Part shown: piece by piece, positions 18,063 to 27,033 of the stretch
How the letters are laid out: every line of letters starts with the position of its first letter
How positions within the stretch are numbered: the first letter of the stretch is position 1
Assembly (NCBI GenBank): GCA_017795105.1
Contig: CP051247.1
Span: forward strand, 4,868,001 to 4,932,000
Origin: Planctomycetaceae bacterium
GTDB lineage: Bacteria > Planctomycetota > Planctomycetia > Planctomycetales > Planctomycetaceae
Direction: 5' to 3'
Length of the DNA stretch: 64,000 nucleotides
Translations under genes and position numbers: made by a program
The notes under the pieces: model-generated
The model's input: only the letters and a program-made list of their open reading frames with translations
Databases searched by the model: none
What the model was told of the DNA's origin: nothing

Positions 18063-19003
18063 TGACAGCCAGTGAAACAAAAACGCAGCCACGGTTTCAG
18101 GGCATTGTCCCGCCGATGGTGACACCGCTGATGAGCCGGGACGAACTCGACGTCCCCGGCACGAAGCGACTGATTGAACATCTCATCGCCGGCGGCGTGT
18201 CGGGCGTGTTCGTGCTCGGAACAACCGGCGAAGCGCAGTGCCTCGGCTACCGTCTGCGTCGGCAGTTGATTCAGCTGGTGACGGAAACTGTCGCCGGTCG
18301 CATTCCGGTGCTCGTCGGGATCACGGATACCGCATTCGTCGAGTCGGAAGATCTCGGACGTCACGCCGCGGCCTGGGGAGCGGATGCTCTCGTGCTGACG
18401 ACGCCGTATTACTTTCCGGTGGGACAGACCGAACTGCTGGGCTACACGCAGCGACTGCTCGACCGTCTCATCCTGCCGGTCGTGCTCTACAACATGCCGA
18501 GTATGACGAAAGTCTGGTTCGAAGTGCCGACACTGGAAGAGCTGGCCGATGATCGTCGGATTGTCGGGGTGAAGGACAGCAGCGGCGATCTCGATTACTT
18601 CGCCAAAGTCACAGCTCTAAAAGAAAAGCGGCCGGACTGGTCAGTGCTCGTCGGCCCGGAGTCGCTGCTGATCGAGTCACTCAAGCGGGGCGGCGATGGC
18701 GGCGTGAACGGCGGAGCCAACTTCTACCCCGAGTTGTTCGTGGCCTGGTATCGTGCCTGGAAGGCGGGCGACGCCGCCGGCGTTGCGGCCTGTCAGGAGC
18801 AGGTCGACAAGCTGCAGGCGATTTACGAAATCGGCAAGTACGACTCCCGCTTCATCAAGGCGACCAAGTCGGCTCTTGGAATCCTGGACATCTGCAGCGA
18901 TCACATGGCCGAGCCGTTCAATCATTTTCTGGAGCCGGAACGCGAACGCGTCAAGGCGATTCTGGACACGATCGATCTCAGCAAACTCCCTCAATCGAAA
19001 TAA
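18062..19003 (+). CDS. Dihydrodipicolinate synthase/N-acetylneuraminate lyase family protein
   Basis: A 313-residue TIM-barrel lyase. VLGTTGEAQCL is the GTTGE oxo-acid-binding motif, Y143 (VVLYNMPS) the proton-relay Tyr, and K171 (GVKDSSGDL) the Schiff-base Lys, so it should be catalytically competent. This superfamily includes DapA, N-acetylneuraminate lyase and 2-keto-3-deoxy sugar-acid aldolases or dehydratases. In an operon with a sugar kinase, isomerase, symporter and FadR-type regulator, a catabolic sugar-acid role is far likelier than lysine synthesis. The sialidase domain downstream at 22609 makes NanA-like activity a second option. It starts with a 1-nt overlap with the symporter. 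Confidence 0.85.
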   Translation: MTASETKTQPRFQGIVPPMVTPLMSRDELDVPGTKRLIEHLIAGGVSGVFVLGTTGEAQCLGYRLRRQLIQLVTETVAGRIPVLVGITDTAFVESEDLGRHAAAWGADALVLTTPYYFPVGQTELLGYTQRLLDRLILPVVLYNMPSMTKVWFEVPTLEELADDRRIVGVKDSSGDLDYFAKVTALKEKRPDWSVLVGPESLLIESLKRGGDGGVNGGANFYPELFVAWYRAWKAGDAAGVAACQEQVDKLQAIYEIGKYDSRFIKATKSALGILDICSDHMAEPFNHFLEPERERVKAILDTIDLSKLPQSK

Positions 19004-19029
19004 ACCCTCGCACCAACTGGAGTGGATTC

Positions 19030-20991
19030 ATGAAGCTTTCAACCCTGCGGGCAGCTGTCTGTTCGCTTTCTCTGTTCGGTCTGCTGTCGGTCACGCAGGC
19101 CGGCGATCTGGAACGACTGCAGTACAACAACCCCGGTCTCAAAGTCGATCTCGGCGTCGGCCTCTGGGGATGGCCGCTGCCGTTTGATTACGATGGCGAT
19201 GGCGATTACGACCTGCTCGTCTCCTGTCCCGACGTCCCGTACAACGGCGTCTACTTCTTCGAGAACACTGGGAACGATCCCAAACTGCCGACGTTCAAGC
19301 CGGGGAAACACATTGGCAAAGGGCAGTCGAACATTGCGATTTCGTACGTCAACAACGAGCCGCGAGTGCTGGTGCCGGGAGCGGAGTTGACCGCGATTAC
19401 CGACGGCGATGTCGGAAAGCGGGAGAAGATCTACAAGAAGTCCGATCTCATGAAGAGAGACGGAACCAAGCTGCGGGCCCGGCAGTGGAACTACGTCGAT
19501 TACGATGGCGATGGGGACCACGATCTGATCGTCGGCCAGGGGCACTGGGAAGATTACGGGTGGGACAATGCCTTCAACGAAAAGGGCGAATGGGTTCGCG
19601 GGCCTCTGCACGGTTATGTCTATCTGCTCACGAATAAGGGCGATGACAAGTCTCCGGACTACGCTGAACCGGAGTATGTCCACGCAGGTGGAAAGCCCGT
19701 CGATGTCTTTGGGATGCCAAGCCCGAACTTCCGCGATTTCGACGGCGACGGCGATCTCGATCTGCTGTGTGGCGACTTTCTCGATGGCTTCACGTATTTC
19801 GAGAACACCGGCAGTCGCAAGCAGCCGGTCTATTCGTCGGGCCGCGAGCTCGCCCGCGATGGCAAACTGATCGAAATGCATCTCTGCATGATCGTCGTCT
19901 CCAGTCTCGACTGGGATCGCGATGGCGATGTTGACCTCATCGTGGGACAGGAAGATGGACGCGTGGCGTTCCTTGAGCACACCGGCAAAGTCATCGACGG
20001 CATGCCGCAGTTCGCCGATCCTGTCTTCTTCCAGCAGGAAGCCAGTGACATGAAGTTTGGCGCTCTCGTCACGCCGGTTGGCTTCGACTGGGATGCTGAT
20101 GGAGATGAGGATCTCGTCTGCGGGAACACGGCTGGCGAGATCGGCTGGTTCGAGAACCTTGGCGGCAACCCTCCAAAATGGGCCGCTCCGAAACTGCTGA
20201 AGGCCGACGGCAAAGACATCCTGATCATGGCCGGCTACAACGGTTCCATTCAGGGGCCAGCTGAAACCAAGTGGGGTTACACCACGATCGACGTGGCCGA
20301 CTGGGATGGCGATGGCCTGCCCGACATTCTCGCGAATTCAATCTGGGGCAAGGTTGTCTGGTTCCGCAATACCGGGACCCGCAAAGAGCCCAAGCTGGCC
20401 GCCTCGCAGCCGGTAACTGTCAACTGGAAGGGCGAAGCTCCCAAGCCGGAATGGAACTGGTGGACGCCCGAGAATGGCGAACTGGCCACACAATGGCGGA
20501 CGACCCCGGTCGTCGCCGACTGGAATGAGGATGGCCTTGCCGATTTGCTGATGCTCGATCACGAAGGGTACTTCGTTCTGTTTGAACGCGAGAAATCAGA
20601 CGGGAAGCTGCAACTGAAGCCGGGCCAGCGAATTTTCGAAGGCGGAACCTTCAACAATCGTCAGCAGGCTCAGAAGGGGGATTCGTCTCTGCTTCGACTC
20701 AACAATGGGTTCGCCGGAGCAAGTGGGCGCCGCAAGCTTTCGCTGGTCGACTGGGACGGCGATGGCAAGCGGGACCTGCTCATCAACTCGGTGAACATCA
20801 ACCTGCTGCGAAACGCCGGCACGGAGAACGGGAAGACAACGTTTGTCGATGAAGGTCCGCTGGCGGAGCGGCGTCTGGCCGGTCACACTACCAGCCCCAC
20901 CACAGTGGACTGGGACGGAGACGGACAGCGTGATCTGGTCGTTGGAGCCGAGGACGGCCTCATCTACTACATGCCCCGCGACTCGAAATAA
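19030..20991 (+). CDS. Secreted FG-GAP/VCBS repeat protein
   Basis: A 653-residue exported protein: signal peptide MKLSTLRAAVCSLSLFGLLS, cleavage near TQAGD. The mature chain has at least eight FG-GAP/VCBS units with DxDGDGxxD calcium loops: DYDGDGDYDLL, DYDGDGDHDLI, DFDGDGDLDLL, DWDRDGDVDLI, DWDADGDEDLV, DWDGDGLPDIL, DWNEDGLADLL, DWDGDGKRDLL and DWDGDGQRDLV. These fold into a calcium-binding beta-propeller like those of integrin alpha chains. Relatives bind polysaccharide or act as polysaccharide lyases. Here it sits between the import/catabolic genes and the sulfatases, which suggests a glycan-binding or glycan-degrading surface protein. No catalytic site is recognisable. Confidence 0.85.
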   Translation: MKLSTLRAAVCSLSLFGLLSVTQAGDLERLQYNNPGLKVDLGVGLWGWPLPFDYDGDGDYDLLVSCPDVPYNGVYFFENTGNDPKLPTFKPGKHIGKGQSNIAISYVNNEPRVLVPGAELTAITDGDVGKREKIYKKSDLMKRDGTKLRARQWNYVDYDGDGDHDLIVGQGHWEDYGWDNAFNEKGEWVRGPLHGYVYLLTNKGDDKSPDYAEPEYVHAGGKPVDVFGMPSPNFRDFDGDGDLDLLCGDFLDGFTYFENTGSRKQPVYSSGRELARDGKLIEMHLCMIVVSSLDWDRDGDVDLIVGQEDGRVAFLEHTGKVIDGMPQFADPVFFQQEASDMKFGALVTPVGFDWDADGDEDLVCGNTAGEIGWFENLGGNPPKWAAPKLLKADGKDILIMAGYNGSIQGPAETKWGYTTIDVADWDGDGLPDILANSIWGKVVWFRNTGTRKEPKLAASQPVTVNWKGEAPKPEWNWWTPENGELATQWRTTPVVADWNEDGLADLLMLDHEGYFVLFEREKSDGKLQLKPGQRIFEGGTFNNRQQAQKGDSSLLRLNNGFAGASGRRKLSLVDWDGDGKRDLLINSVNINLLRNAGTENGKTTFVDEGPLAERRLAGHTTSPTTVDWDGDGQRDLVVGAEDGLIYYMPRDSK

Positions 20992-21029
20992 ACCCGCCAA
21001 CTCCCCGAACATCGAAAGAGGAGAATCGG

Positions 21030-22499
21030 ATGCGTTCTTTAAATCACTTCTTCCTTGCCAGTGTGGCGATGGTGATACTGGGCAGCGTCTGCTGTTCTAC
21101 ATTGAGGGCCGCCGACCGGCCGAACGTGCTGTTTATCGCGGTCGATGACCTGCGGGTCGAACTCGGCTGTTATGGCGATTCGATCGTCAAGTCGCCAAAC
21201 ATCGACAAGCTGGCCAAACGCGGCCTGCTTTTTGAACAGGCATATTGCCAGCAGGCGGTTTGCAACCCTTCGCGGGCGTCGCTGCTGACCGGACTCGGGC
21301 TCGATACGCTCGATATCCACGACCTGCCGACGCATTTTCGCCAGCGATTTCCGGACATCGTCACGCTGCCTCAGCACTTCAAGCAGAACGGCTACGAGAC
21401 ACGGAATATCGGCAAGATGTTTCACAACTGGGTGCAGGAGGAGTACAAGGGCGACGCCCGATCCTGGAGCAAGCCGGCGATCATGCACTACGCCAATCAC
21501 GGGCACGACAAGCCGATGGTTGATGGCGATCTGCCCGAGAATCTCAGCCCGGTGCCTCGCACGGAAAATCGCGACGTGCCTGATGAAGCGTACTTCGACG
21601 GCCGCATCGCTCAGCTCGCGATCGAAACCCTCAACGAGATCAAAGACGAGCAGTTCTTCCTCGCGGTTGGCTTCTGGAAGCCGCATTCGCCGTTCAACCC
21701 GCCGAAGAAGTACTGGGATCTGTATGATCGCGACGAGATCGAACTCGCCAACCATCCCGATCCTCCGCAGAACGTGCCCGATATCGCTTTGCACGATGGC
21801 CGGGAAATTCGCCGGGCGTTCAAGGATCGTCCCGATGGGCGCCCCACGGCAAAAGAAGCCCAGGCCCTGCGTCACGGTTATTACGCGGCGACCAGCTTCG
21901 TCGATGCCCAGATCGGCAAAGTGCTCGATGAACTCGAGCGGCTCGGTCTGAACGACAACACGGTTGTTGTCTTCTGGTCCGATCACGGGTTCCACCTCGG
22001 TGAGAAGTCGCTGTGGGCCAAGACCTCGAACTTCGAACTCGATGCCCGCGTGCCGATGATCATCGCCGCTCCCGGGCAGGACGAAGGCCTGCGAACCGCA
22101 GCAATCGTCGAATTGCTCGACCTGTATCCAACGCTGGTCGACTTCTGTGGACTCGAGCAGCCGCCGCATCGACTGGAAGGAACGAGCCTGCGTCCGTTGT
22201 GGAACGATCCAAACGGTCAGGTTAAACCGGCCTCGCTGACACAGCATCCTCGCCCGGCTTATCCGGCTGCCGGCGAAGATCCCGACGTGATGGGCTTCTC
22301 GATCCGCACGCCGCAATATCGCTACACGGAGTGGCGTGATTACAAGAGCGGAGACGTCGTGGCAGCCGAGCTCTACGACCACGAGCAAGACCGCTGGGAA
22401 ACGCGGAACATCATCGACACCGAACAGGGTCAGAAGCTGCAGCCCCGCCTGCACAAACTGCTCGATCAGACCCGCAACCGCGAAGCCGGGAAATCGTAG
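21030..22499 (+). CDS. Secreted sulfatase, iduronate-2-sulfatase-like
   Basis: A 489-residue exported S1 sulfatase. Signal peptide is about 1-30, then RPNVLFIAVDDLR carrying the first metal-binding Asp pair. The formylglycine site is C78 in CNPSR followed by ASLLTG. The GKMFHN segment and HGFHLGEKSLWAKTSNFE match iduronate-2-sulfatases of human-gut and marine bacteria. Conversion of C78 to formylglycine needs a sulfatase-modifying enzyme, not found in this window. The product would remove 2-O-sulfate from uronic acids of glycosaminoglycan-like or algal polymers. It lies 38 nt after the FG-GAP gene and probably belongs to the same transcript. Confidence 0.92.
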   Translation: MRSLNHFFLASVAMVILGSVCCSTLRAADRPNVLFIAVDDLRVELGCYGDSIVKSPNIDKLAKRGLLFEQAYCQQAVCNPSRASLLTGLGLDTLDIHDLPTHFRQRFPDIVTLPQHFKQNGYETRNIGKMFHNWVQEEYKGDARSWSKPAIMHYANHGHDKPMVDGDLPENLSPVPRTENRDVPDEAYFDGRIAQLAIETLNEIKDEQFFLAVGFWKPHSPFNPPKKYWDLYDRDEIELANHPDPPQNVPDIALHDGREIRRAFKDRPDGRPTAKEAQALRHGYYAATSFVDAQIGKVLDELERLGLNDNTVVVFWSDHGFHLGEKSLWAKTSNFELDARVPMIIAAPGQDEGLRTAAIVELLDLYPTLVDFCGLEQPPHRLEGTSLRPLWNDPNGQVKPASLTQHPRPAYPAAGEDPDVMGFSIRTPQYRYTEWRDYKSGDVVAAELYDHEQDRWETRNIIDTEQGQKLQPRLHKLLDQTRNREAGKS

Positions 22500-22527
22500 G
22501 ACAACGAACAGCGGGTGCCGTGCCCAC

Positions 22528-22553
22528 GCTCGCGTGAGCATACATTCGCGAGC
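22528..22553. repeat. Intergenic hairpin between two sulfatase genes
   Basis: GCTCGCG (22528-22534) pairs with CGCGAGC (22547-22553) across a 12-nt loop. The surrounding wording (CCGTGCCCACGCTCGCGTG) resembles the leader of the repeat cluster near 32480, so this may be a decayed copy of a dispersed repeat. Confidence 0.45.
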
Positions 22554-22608
22554 CCGAAACGCGTTCCACTCCAGTAGATATCCTCCCCCAGACCTGGAAA
22601 GCACGAAC

Positions 22609-25182
22609 ATGAAACTTAGATCTGCATTGATTGCGGCCCTGCTGGTCGCCTGCTGCAGCGTCCTACCGACGGCGAAGATCGTCGTCGCTGCGGGCAACCG
22701 GCCGAATATCCTGTTCATCATTACCGATGATCAGGCTCAGGAAACGCTCAGCTGTTATGGCGACAAGTATTGCGATACACCGAATCTCGACCGTCTTGCC
22801 GCGGAAGGTATGGTGATCGATGATGCCCATCACATGGGATCGTGGAGCGGAGCGGTCTGCACCTGCTCCCGGACGATGATCATGACGGGAAAGAGTCTCT
22901 GGCGGATTCCCGATAAGAACAAGACGGGGCCCAAGGGAACGCCGGAAGCCCGAAAGCAGGCCGCCGAGCAGAGCATGCCGGCGATCTTCAACAAGGCTGG
23001 CTACGCCACGTTCCGAACCTGCAAAACCGGGAACAGCTTCGACGAAGCCAATCGACTCTTTCAGGTCAGTAAAGTGGCCATGAGGCGGGAAGGGACCGAG
23101 GAAAACGGCAGCGCCTGGCATGCCGAACAGGTGCTTGATTACCTCAACGATCGGGAGTCGCAGAAGGCCGAGAAGCCGTTCCTCATCTACTTTGGTTTTT
23201 CACATCCGCACGACCCCCGCAACGCCATCCCCGAACTGGCGGCCAAGTACGGAGCCAGCAACGAAGGCCCGGGCGACAAGCCAGCCAGCAAGGCTCCGCC
23301 GCTGCCGGATAACTATCTGCCCGGTCACCCGTTCCATCACGGGCATCCCGGACTGCGGGATGAGGAGAAAGTGCAGGGCGTACTCACGCGTCGCGATGAG
23401 GCGACCGTTCGCAACGAACGCGGCCGCGAGTTTGCCTGCATCGAGTACATCGATCAGCAGATCGGCCGTGTGCTCGAACGTCTTGAAAAGATGGGCGAAC
23501 TTGACAACACGTATATCTTCTTCACCTCCGATCACGGGATGTCTGTCGGACGTCATGGTCTGATGGGCAAGCAGAACCTGTATGAGCACACCTGGAAGGT
23601 CCCGTTCCTCGCCAAAGGTCCGGGCATCAGAGCCGGCAGCCGGGCCGCCGGAAACATCTACCTGCTCGATGTTCTGCCGACCATCTGCGATCTGGCCGGA
23701 ATCGACGTGCCGGAAACCGTGGAAGGCAAAAGCTTCCGTGCCGTTCTCGAAGGAAAGCAGGACACCGTTCGCGATGTCATGTACGGCATCTACTGTGGTG
23801 GAACGAAGCCGGGCATGCGGTCGATCAAGAAGGATGGCTGGAAGCTGATCGAGTACGATGTGCTCGATGGACAGGTTCGCGAAACCCAGCTGTTCAATCT
23901 GCAGGATAACCCCCGCGAGTTTCTGATCGAACACCACGATCCCGAGCTCGAGAAACTTCTCGGTATCGCTCCCGGCCCGCGTCAGATCGATCTGGCTGAG
24001 GATCCTCACTTCGCTGACAAACGAGCCGAACTGGAAGAGCTTCTGGCCAAAGCGATGAAAGAGTTTGACGACCCGTATGAATTGAGCCCGAACCCGGCTC
24101 CGACGAAGGTTACCTTCGATCGCGATAAAGCGGTCCTCGAAGAGAATCTGATCCCTCACGGCCCACTGCCGAAAAAGCATCAGACGCATGCTTCGACAAT
24201 CACTGAAGCAGCCGATGGAACCCTGCTCGCGTCGTGGTTCGGTGGGACCCGCGAAGGCAACCCGGATGTCAAAATCTGGCTGAGCCGCAAGCCGGTGGGA
24301 CAGCCCTGGTCGGAACCGGAGATGATCGATTCCGGCAACCGGATGGTCGATGGCAAGGAAACCGAGTTCGCCTGCTGGAACCCGGTCCTGTTTACGCATC
24401 CGGATGGCACTATTTACTTCTGGTACAAAGTCACCGGCTCGGGCGATCGCCCTGGCCCGCAGAACTGGTGGGGAGCCGTGCGGACTTCCACGGACAACGG
24501 AAAGACCTGGTCGGAACGAACCTGGCTGCCGAAGATTGATCCGACCGGAGACTACAAGGTCTTCAAACCGTACGATGGCATTCTGGCGGGTCCCGTGAAG
24601 AATCGCCCGGTGATTCTGCCGGATGGCCGTCTGCTTTGTGGTTCCAGCACGGAAACCACGCACGGCTGGCGGGTGCACTTCGAGATCTATCCGGCTGACG
24701 ACTGGACCGGACAGAAAGGGAAGGTGGAAGTTACCAAGCCGCTGATGGGCGGCAAGGAAGGGATTCAGCCGAGCTTCCTCGTTCACGCCAAAGACATGTC
24801 GGTGCTGCAGGTCTTGTCCCGCGAAGACGGACAGGCCTGGTCCCACGATGGCGGTCACACCTGGACCGACGTCGTTGCCGGCCCGGTCGATACGTCCGTC
24901 GGACTGCACGCCGTCACTACGACCGACGGCTGGCATTTCCTCACGTTCAACCCGGTGAAGCGAACTCCACTCAGCCTGGCCCGTTCGCGCGACGGCAAGA
25001 ACTGGGAGACGATTCTGCCCGAGTTAAGCTACAACGAGGGGAAAGAAGTCGACTATCCGACGATCATGCAGGCCCGCGATGGCAAGCTGCACGTCGTCCA
25101 CAGCTGGGGACGCGAGCAGATTACCCATCTGGTGCTCGATACCGAGTATCTGCAGCGGACGGCTTCGGCTGACGGGAACTAA
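22609..25182 (+). CDS. Sulfatase-sialidase fusion protein, secreted
   Basis: 857 residues from the ATG at 22609, which gives a signal peptide (MKLRSALIAALLVACCS). The frame runs 91 codons further upstream, overlapping the previous gene, and is rejected there. Residues about 30-490 form an S1 sulfatase: RPNILFIITDDQAQ, formylglycine candidate C84 in C-T-C-S-R (Cys at the position normally Pro or Ala), FTSDHGMSVGRHGLMGKQNLYEH. Residues about 505-857 are a BNR/sialidase-like six-bladed propeller: WFGGTREGNPDVKIW, ASP-box-like STDNGKTWSE and SHDGGHTWTD, and a late SRDGKNWE. The two halves suggest removal of sulfate and of a terminal sugar from one substrate. Last gene before the terminator at 25202. 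Confidence 0.88.
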   Translation: MKLRSALIAALLVACCSVLPTAKIVVAAGNRPNILFIITDDQAQETLSCYGDKYCDTPNLDRLAAEGMVIDDAHHMGSWSGAVCTCSRTMIMTGKSLWRIPDKNKTGPKGTPEARKQAAEQSMPAIFNKAGYATFRTCKTGNSFDEANRLFQVSKVAMRREGTEENGSAWHAEQVLDYLNDRESQKAEKPFLIYFGFSHPHDPRNAIPELAAKYGASNEGPGDKPASKAPPLPDNYLPGHPFHHGHPGLRDEEKVQGVLTRRDEATVRNERGREFACIEYIDQQIGRVLERLEKMGELDNTYIFFTSDHGMSVGRHGLMGKQNLYEHTWKVPFLAKGPGIRAGSRAAGNIYLLDVLPTICDLAGIDVPETVEGKSFRAVLEGKQDTVRDVMYGIYCGGTKPGMRSIKKDGWKLIEYDVLDGQVRETQLFNLQDNPREFLIEHHDPELEKLLGIAPGPRQIDLAEDPHFADKRAELEELLAKAMKEFDDPYELSPNPAPTKVTFDRDKAVLEENLIPHGPLPKKHQTHASTITEAADGTLLASWFGGTREGNPDVKIWLSRKPVGQPWSEPEMIDSGNRMVDGKETEFACWNPVLFTHPDGTIYFWYKVTGSGDRPGPQNWWGAVRTSTDNGKTWSERTWLPKIDPTGDYKVFKPYDGILAGPVKNRPVILPDGRLLCGSSTETTHGWRVHFEIYPADDWTGQKGKVEVTKPLMGGKEGIQPSFLVHAKDMSVLQVLSREDGQAWSHDGGHTWTDVVAGPVDTSVGLHAVTTTDGWHFLTFNPVKRTPLSLARSRDGKNWETILPELSYNEGKEVDYPTIMQARDGKLHVVHSWGREQITHLVLDTEYLQRTASADGN

Positions 25183-25201
25183 GCGGCTGCTCGCAAACGC
25201 A

Positions 25202-25243
25202 AAAAAGCAGCAGGATCACTGGGATTCTGCTGCTTTTTCTTTT
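25202..25243. terminator. Bidirectional terminator between the sulfatase-sialidase gene and tRNA-Leu
   Basis: AAAAAGCAGCAG (25202-25213) is exactly complementary to CTGCTGCTTTTT (25227-25238). T-rich tails occur on both strands. It ends the plus-strand operon 20 nt after its last stop and the minus-strand tRNA 4 nt after its 3' end. Confidence 0.92.
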
Positions 25244-25246
25244 GAA

Positions 25247-25330
25247 TACCGAAGGCGGGACTCGAACCCGCACGGGGTTTACCCCCATCGGATTTTGAAT
25301 CCGACGCGTCTGCCATTCCGCCACTTCGGC
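25247..25330 (-). tRNA. tRNA-Leu (anticodon CAA)
   Basis: On the minus strand an 84-nt class II tRNA folds from 25330 to 25247. The acceptor stem is GCCGAAG with CTTCGGT plus discriminator A. The anticodon stem TCGGA/TCCGA closes the loop TTCAAAA, anticodon CAA. A long variable arm (GGGG..CCCC) is typical of Leu, and the T-loop is GGTTCGAGTCC. The CCA end is not encoded. It decodes UUG. It is convergent with the sulfatase-sialidase gene and shares its terminator. Confidence 0.95.
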
Positions 25331-25357
25331 TTGCAGTTTGTGCTGTGCAAGAGTCGC

Positions 25358-25386
25358 AAAATAACTCATTTCTTCGCAAATCTCAA
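25358..25386 (-). promoter_or_regulatory. Promoter of tRNA-Leu
   Basis: Read on the minus strand: TTGAGA (25386-25381), 17-nt spacer, TATTTT (25363-25358). The predicted start is about 20 nt ahead of the mature tRNA 5' end. Confidence 0.55.
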
Positions 25387-25614
25387 GCAGGAATCTGACC
25401 CCGGTTTTCGGCTGCAGGTTCGCCTCGACCGGGTTGTATTCTTCCCTCTGGGGTCGCCCCTATTGATTTTCTCGGGACAGCGCAGCCGCCGGAAGTAGCT
25501 GACAGAAGTGGCGAAACCGCAAACTTCGGTCCAGCCTTTCTTCTCCGTTTGGACCCCGTTATTTTGGACTCTTTCAGACCTACACACATTCCAGAGACCG
25601 ATCCGAGGTACGAT

Positions 25615-26991
25615 ATGCTCAATCGCTCGCTGATTCTGTCTGTTCTGTCGCTGTTGATCGCGGCGACTTTCATCACGCCGGCTGAAGCTGGCCAGCCGAA
25701 TATTATCTTCATCCTGTCCGATGATATCGCTCAGGGGGATCTCGGCTGTTACGGGCAGAAGCTGATCCAGACGCCGCATCTCGATCGGATGGCGGCTGAG
25801 GGGACGCGGTATTTGCAGGCCTATTGCGGCACCAGCGTTTGTGCTCCGTCGCGTTCCTCGCTGATGACCGGGCTGCACATGGGGCATTGTCCGGTACGGG
25901 CGAATCGCGAGATCCGTCCAGAAGGGCAGATGCCGTTGCCGGAGGGGACGTACACCGTCGCGAAGCTGCTTCAGGATCAGGGCTATGCGACGGCCTGCAT
26001 GGGCAAATGGGGCATGGGAATGTTCCACACGTCGGGCAGCCCGTTCAAGCTCGGCTTCGATCGCTTCTACGGCTACAACTGTCAGCGACACGCTCACAGC
26101 TACTTCCCGACGTATCTGTACAACGACGATCAGCGATTCGAACTCGAAGGCAACACTGGCAAACCAGGACGGGGTGAGAAGTACGCTCAGGAGTACATTG
26201 CCGAGGAAACTGTCCGATGGATTCGCGAGCAGAAAGACAAGCCGTTCTTTCTGTTCTACGCCGTCACGCTGCCTCACGGTCGCTACGAAATCGATACTCA
26301 GGGGCCGTACGCCGACAAGCCGTGGACCGACAAGCAGAAGAACTATGCCGCGATGGTGACCCGGCTCGACAGCGATGTCGGGGCGATTCTCGATGTGCTG
26401 CGGGAAGAAGGAATCGCAGAGAACACGCTGGTCATCTTCTCCGGCGACAATGGCTCTTCGTTCGATCCGAATTCTGAGATCGGCGAACTGTTCGACCAGA
26501 CGATGGGCGGTAAACTTCGCGGCTTCAAACGCGGCATGTATGAAGGGGCTCTGCGACAGGCGGCTCTGTCCTGGTGGCCCGGTACCGTTCCAGCGGGTCG
26601 TGTAACCGAAGAGCCGTGGGCCTTCTGGGATTTCCTGCCGACCGTGGCCGAACTCGTTGATACAGAGCTCCCGGAAGATGTGCATACCGATGGTGTTTCG
26701 CTGGTCGAATTCCTCAAGGGAGGATCGGCTCCGGAGCGGGAGTACTTCTACTGGGAACTGCACGAGAAAGCGTCGATCCAGGCAATCCGTTTCGGTGACT
26801 GGAAAGCGGTCCGCAATGGTCCCGATCAGCCGGTCGAACTCTACAATCTGAAGAACGATGTCGGCGAAACGAATGACCTCGCCGACGAGAAGCCGGAACT
26901 CGTGAAGAAGGCGACCAGCATGATGGCCGAAGCTCGCACCGAAGATCCGAACTGGCCGATGCGAACCGCTCCGGTACGACGAAAAAAATAG
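25615..26991 (+). CDS. Secreted arylsulfatase A-like sulfatase
   Basis: 458 residues from the ATG at 25615, which has GAGG 6 nt upstream and starts a signal peptide (MLNRSLILSVLSLLIAATF, cleavage near AEAG). The frame is open to 25549, but that extension hides the signal. Landmarks: QPNIIFILSDDIAQGDLGCYG, formylglycine site C76 in CAPSRSSLMTG, the CMGKWGMGM Lys motif, FSGDNGSSFD, and the arylsulfatase C-terminus with LYNLKNDVGETNDLA. It is close to the ASA-like S1 sulfatases abundant in planctomycetes. The tRNA and terminator separate it from the preceding operon, so it is probably transcribed alone. Confidence 0.92.
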   Translation: MLNRSLILSVLSLLIAATFITPAEAGQPNIIFILSDDIAQGDLGCYGQKLIQTPHLDRMAAEGTRYLQAYCGTSVCAPSRSSLMTGLHMGHCPVRANREIRPEGQMPLPEGTYTVAKLLQDQGYATACMGKWGMGMFHTSGSPFKLGFDRFYGYNCQRHAHSYFPTYLYNDDQRFELEGNTGKPGRGEKYAQEYIAEETVRWIREQKDKPFFLFYAVTLPHGRYEIDTQGPYADKPWTDKQKNYAAMVTRLDSDVGAILDVLREEGIAENTLVIFSGDNGSSFDPNSEIGELFDQTMGGKLRGFKRGMYEGALRQAALSWWPGTVPAGRVTEEPWAFWDFLPTVAELVDTELPEDVHTDGVSLVEFLKGGSAPEREYFYWELHEKASIQAIRFGDWKAVRNGPDQPVELYNLKNDVGETNDLADEKPELVKKATSMMAEARTEDPNWPMRTAPVRRKK

Positions 26992-27033
26992 GACCAGTTT
27001 CAACCGACAGCAGACGACATGACATTCCAAAGT

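Noticed and set aside
22336..22608. N-terminal extension of the sulfatase-sialidase fusion
   Set aside because: It overlaps the end of the previous sulfatase, has Thr/Arg-rich non-protein-like composition, and would place the signal peptide at residue 92.
21039..24936. Long minus-strand ORFs opposite the sulfatases (21039-22721 and 23200-24936)
   Set aside because: Antisense shadows of genes with complete sulfatase motifs.
25079..25498. 139-residue plus-strand ORF across the tRNA region
   Set aside because: It runs through the terminator and tRNA-Leu; no SD or family similarity.
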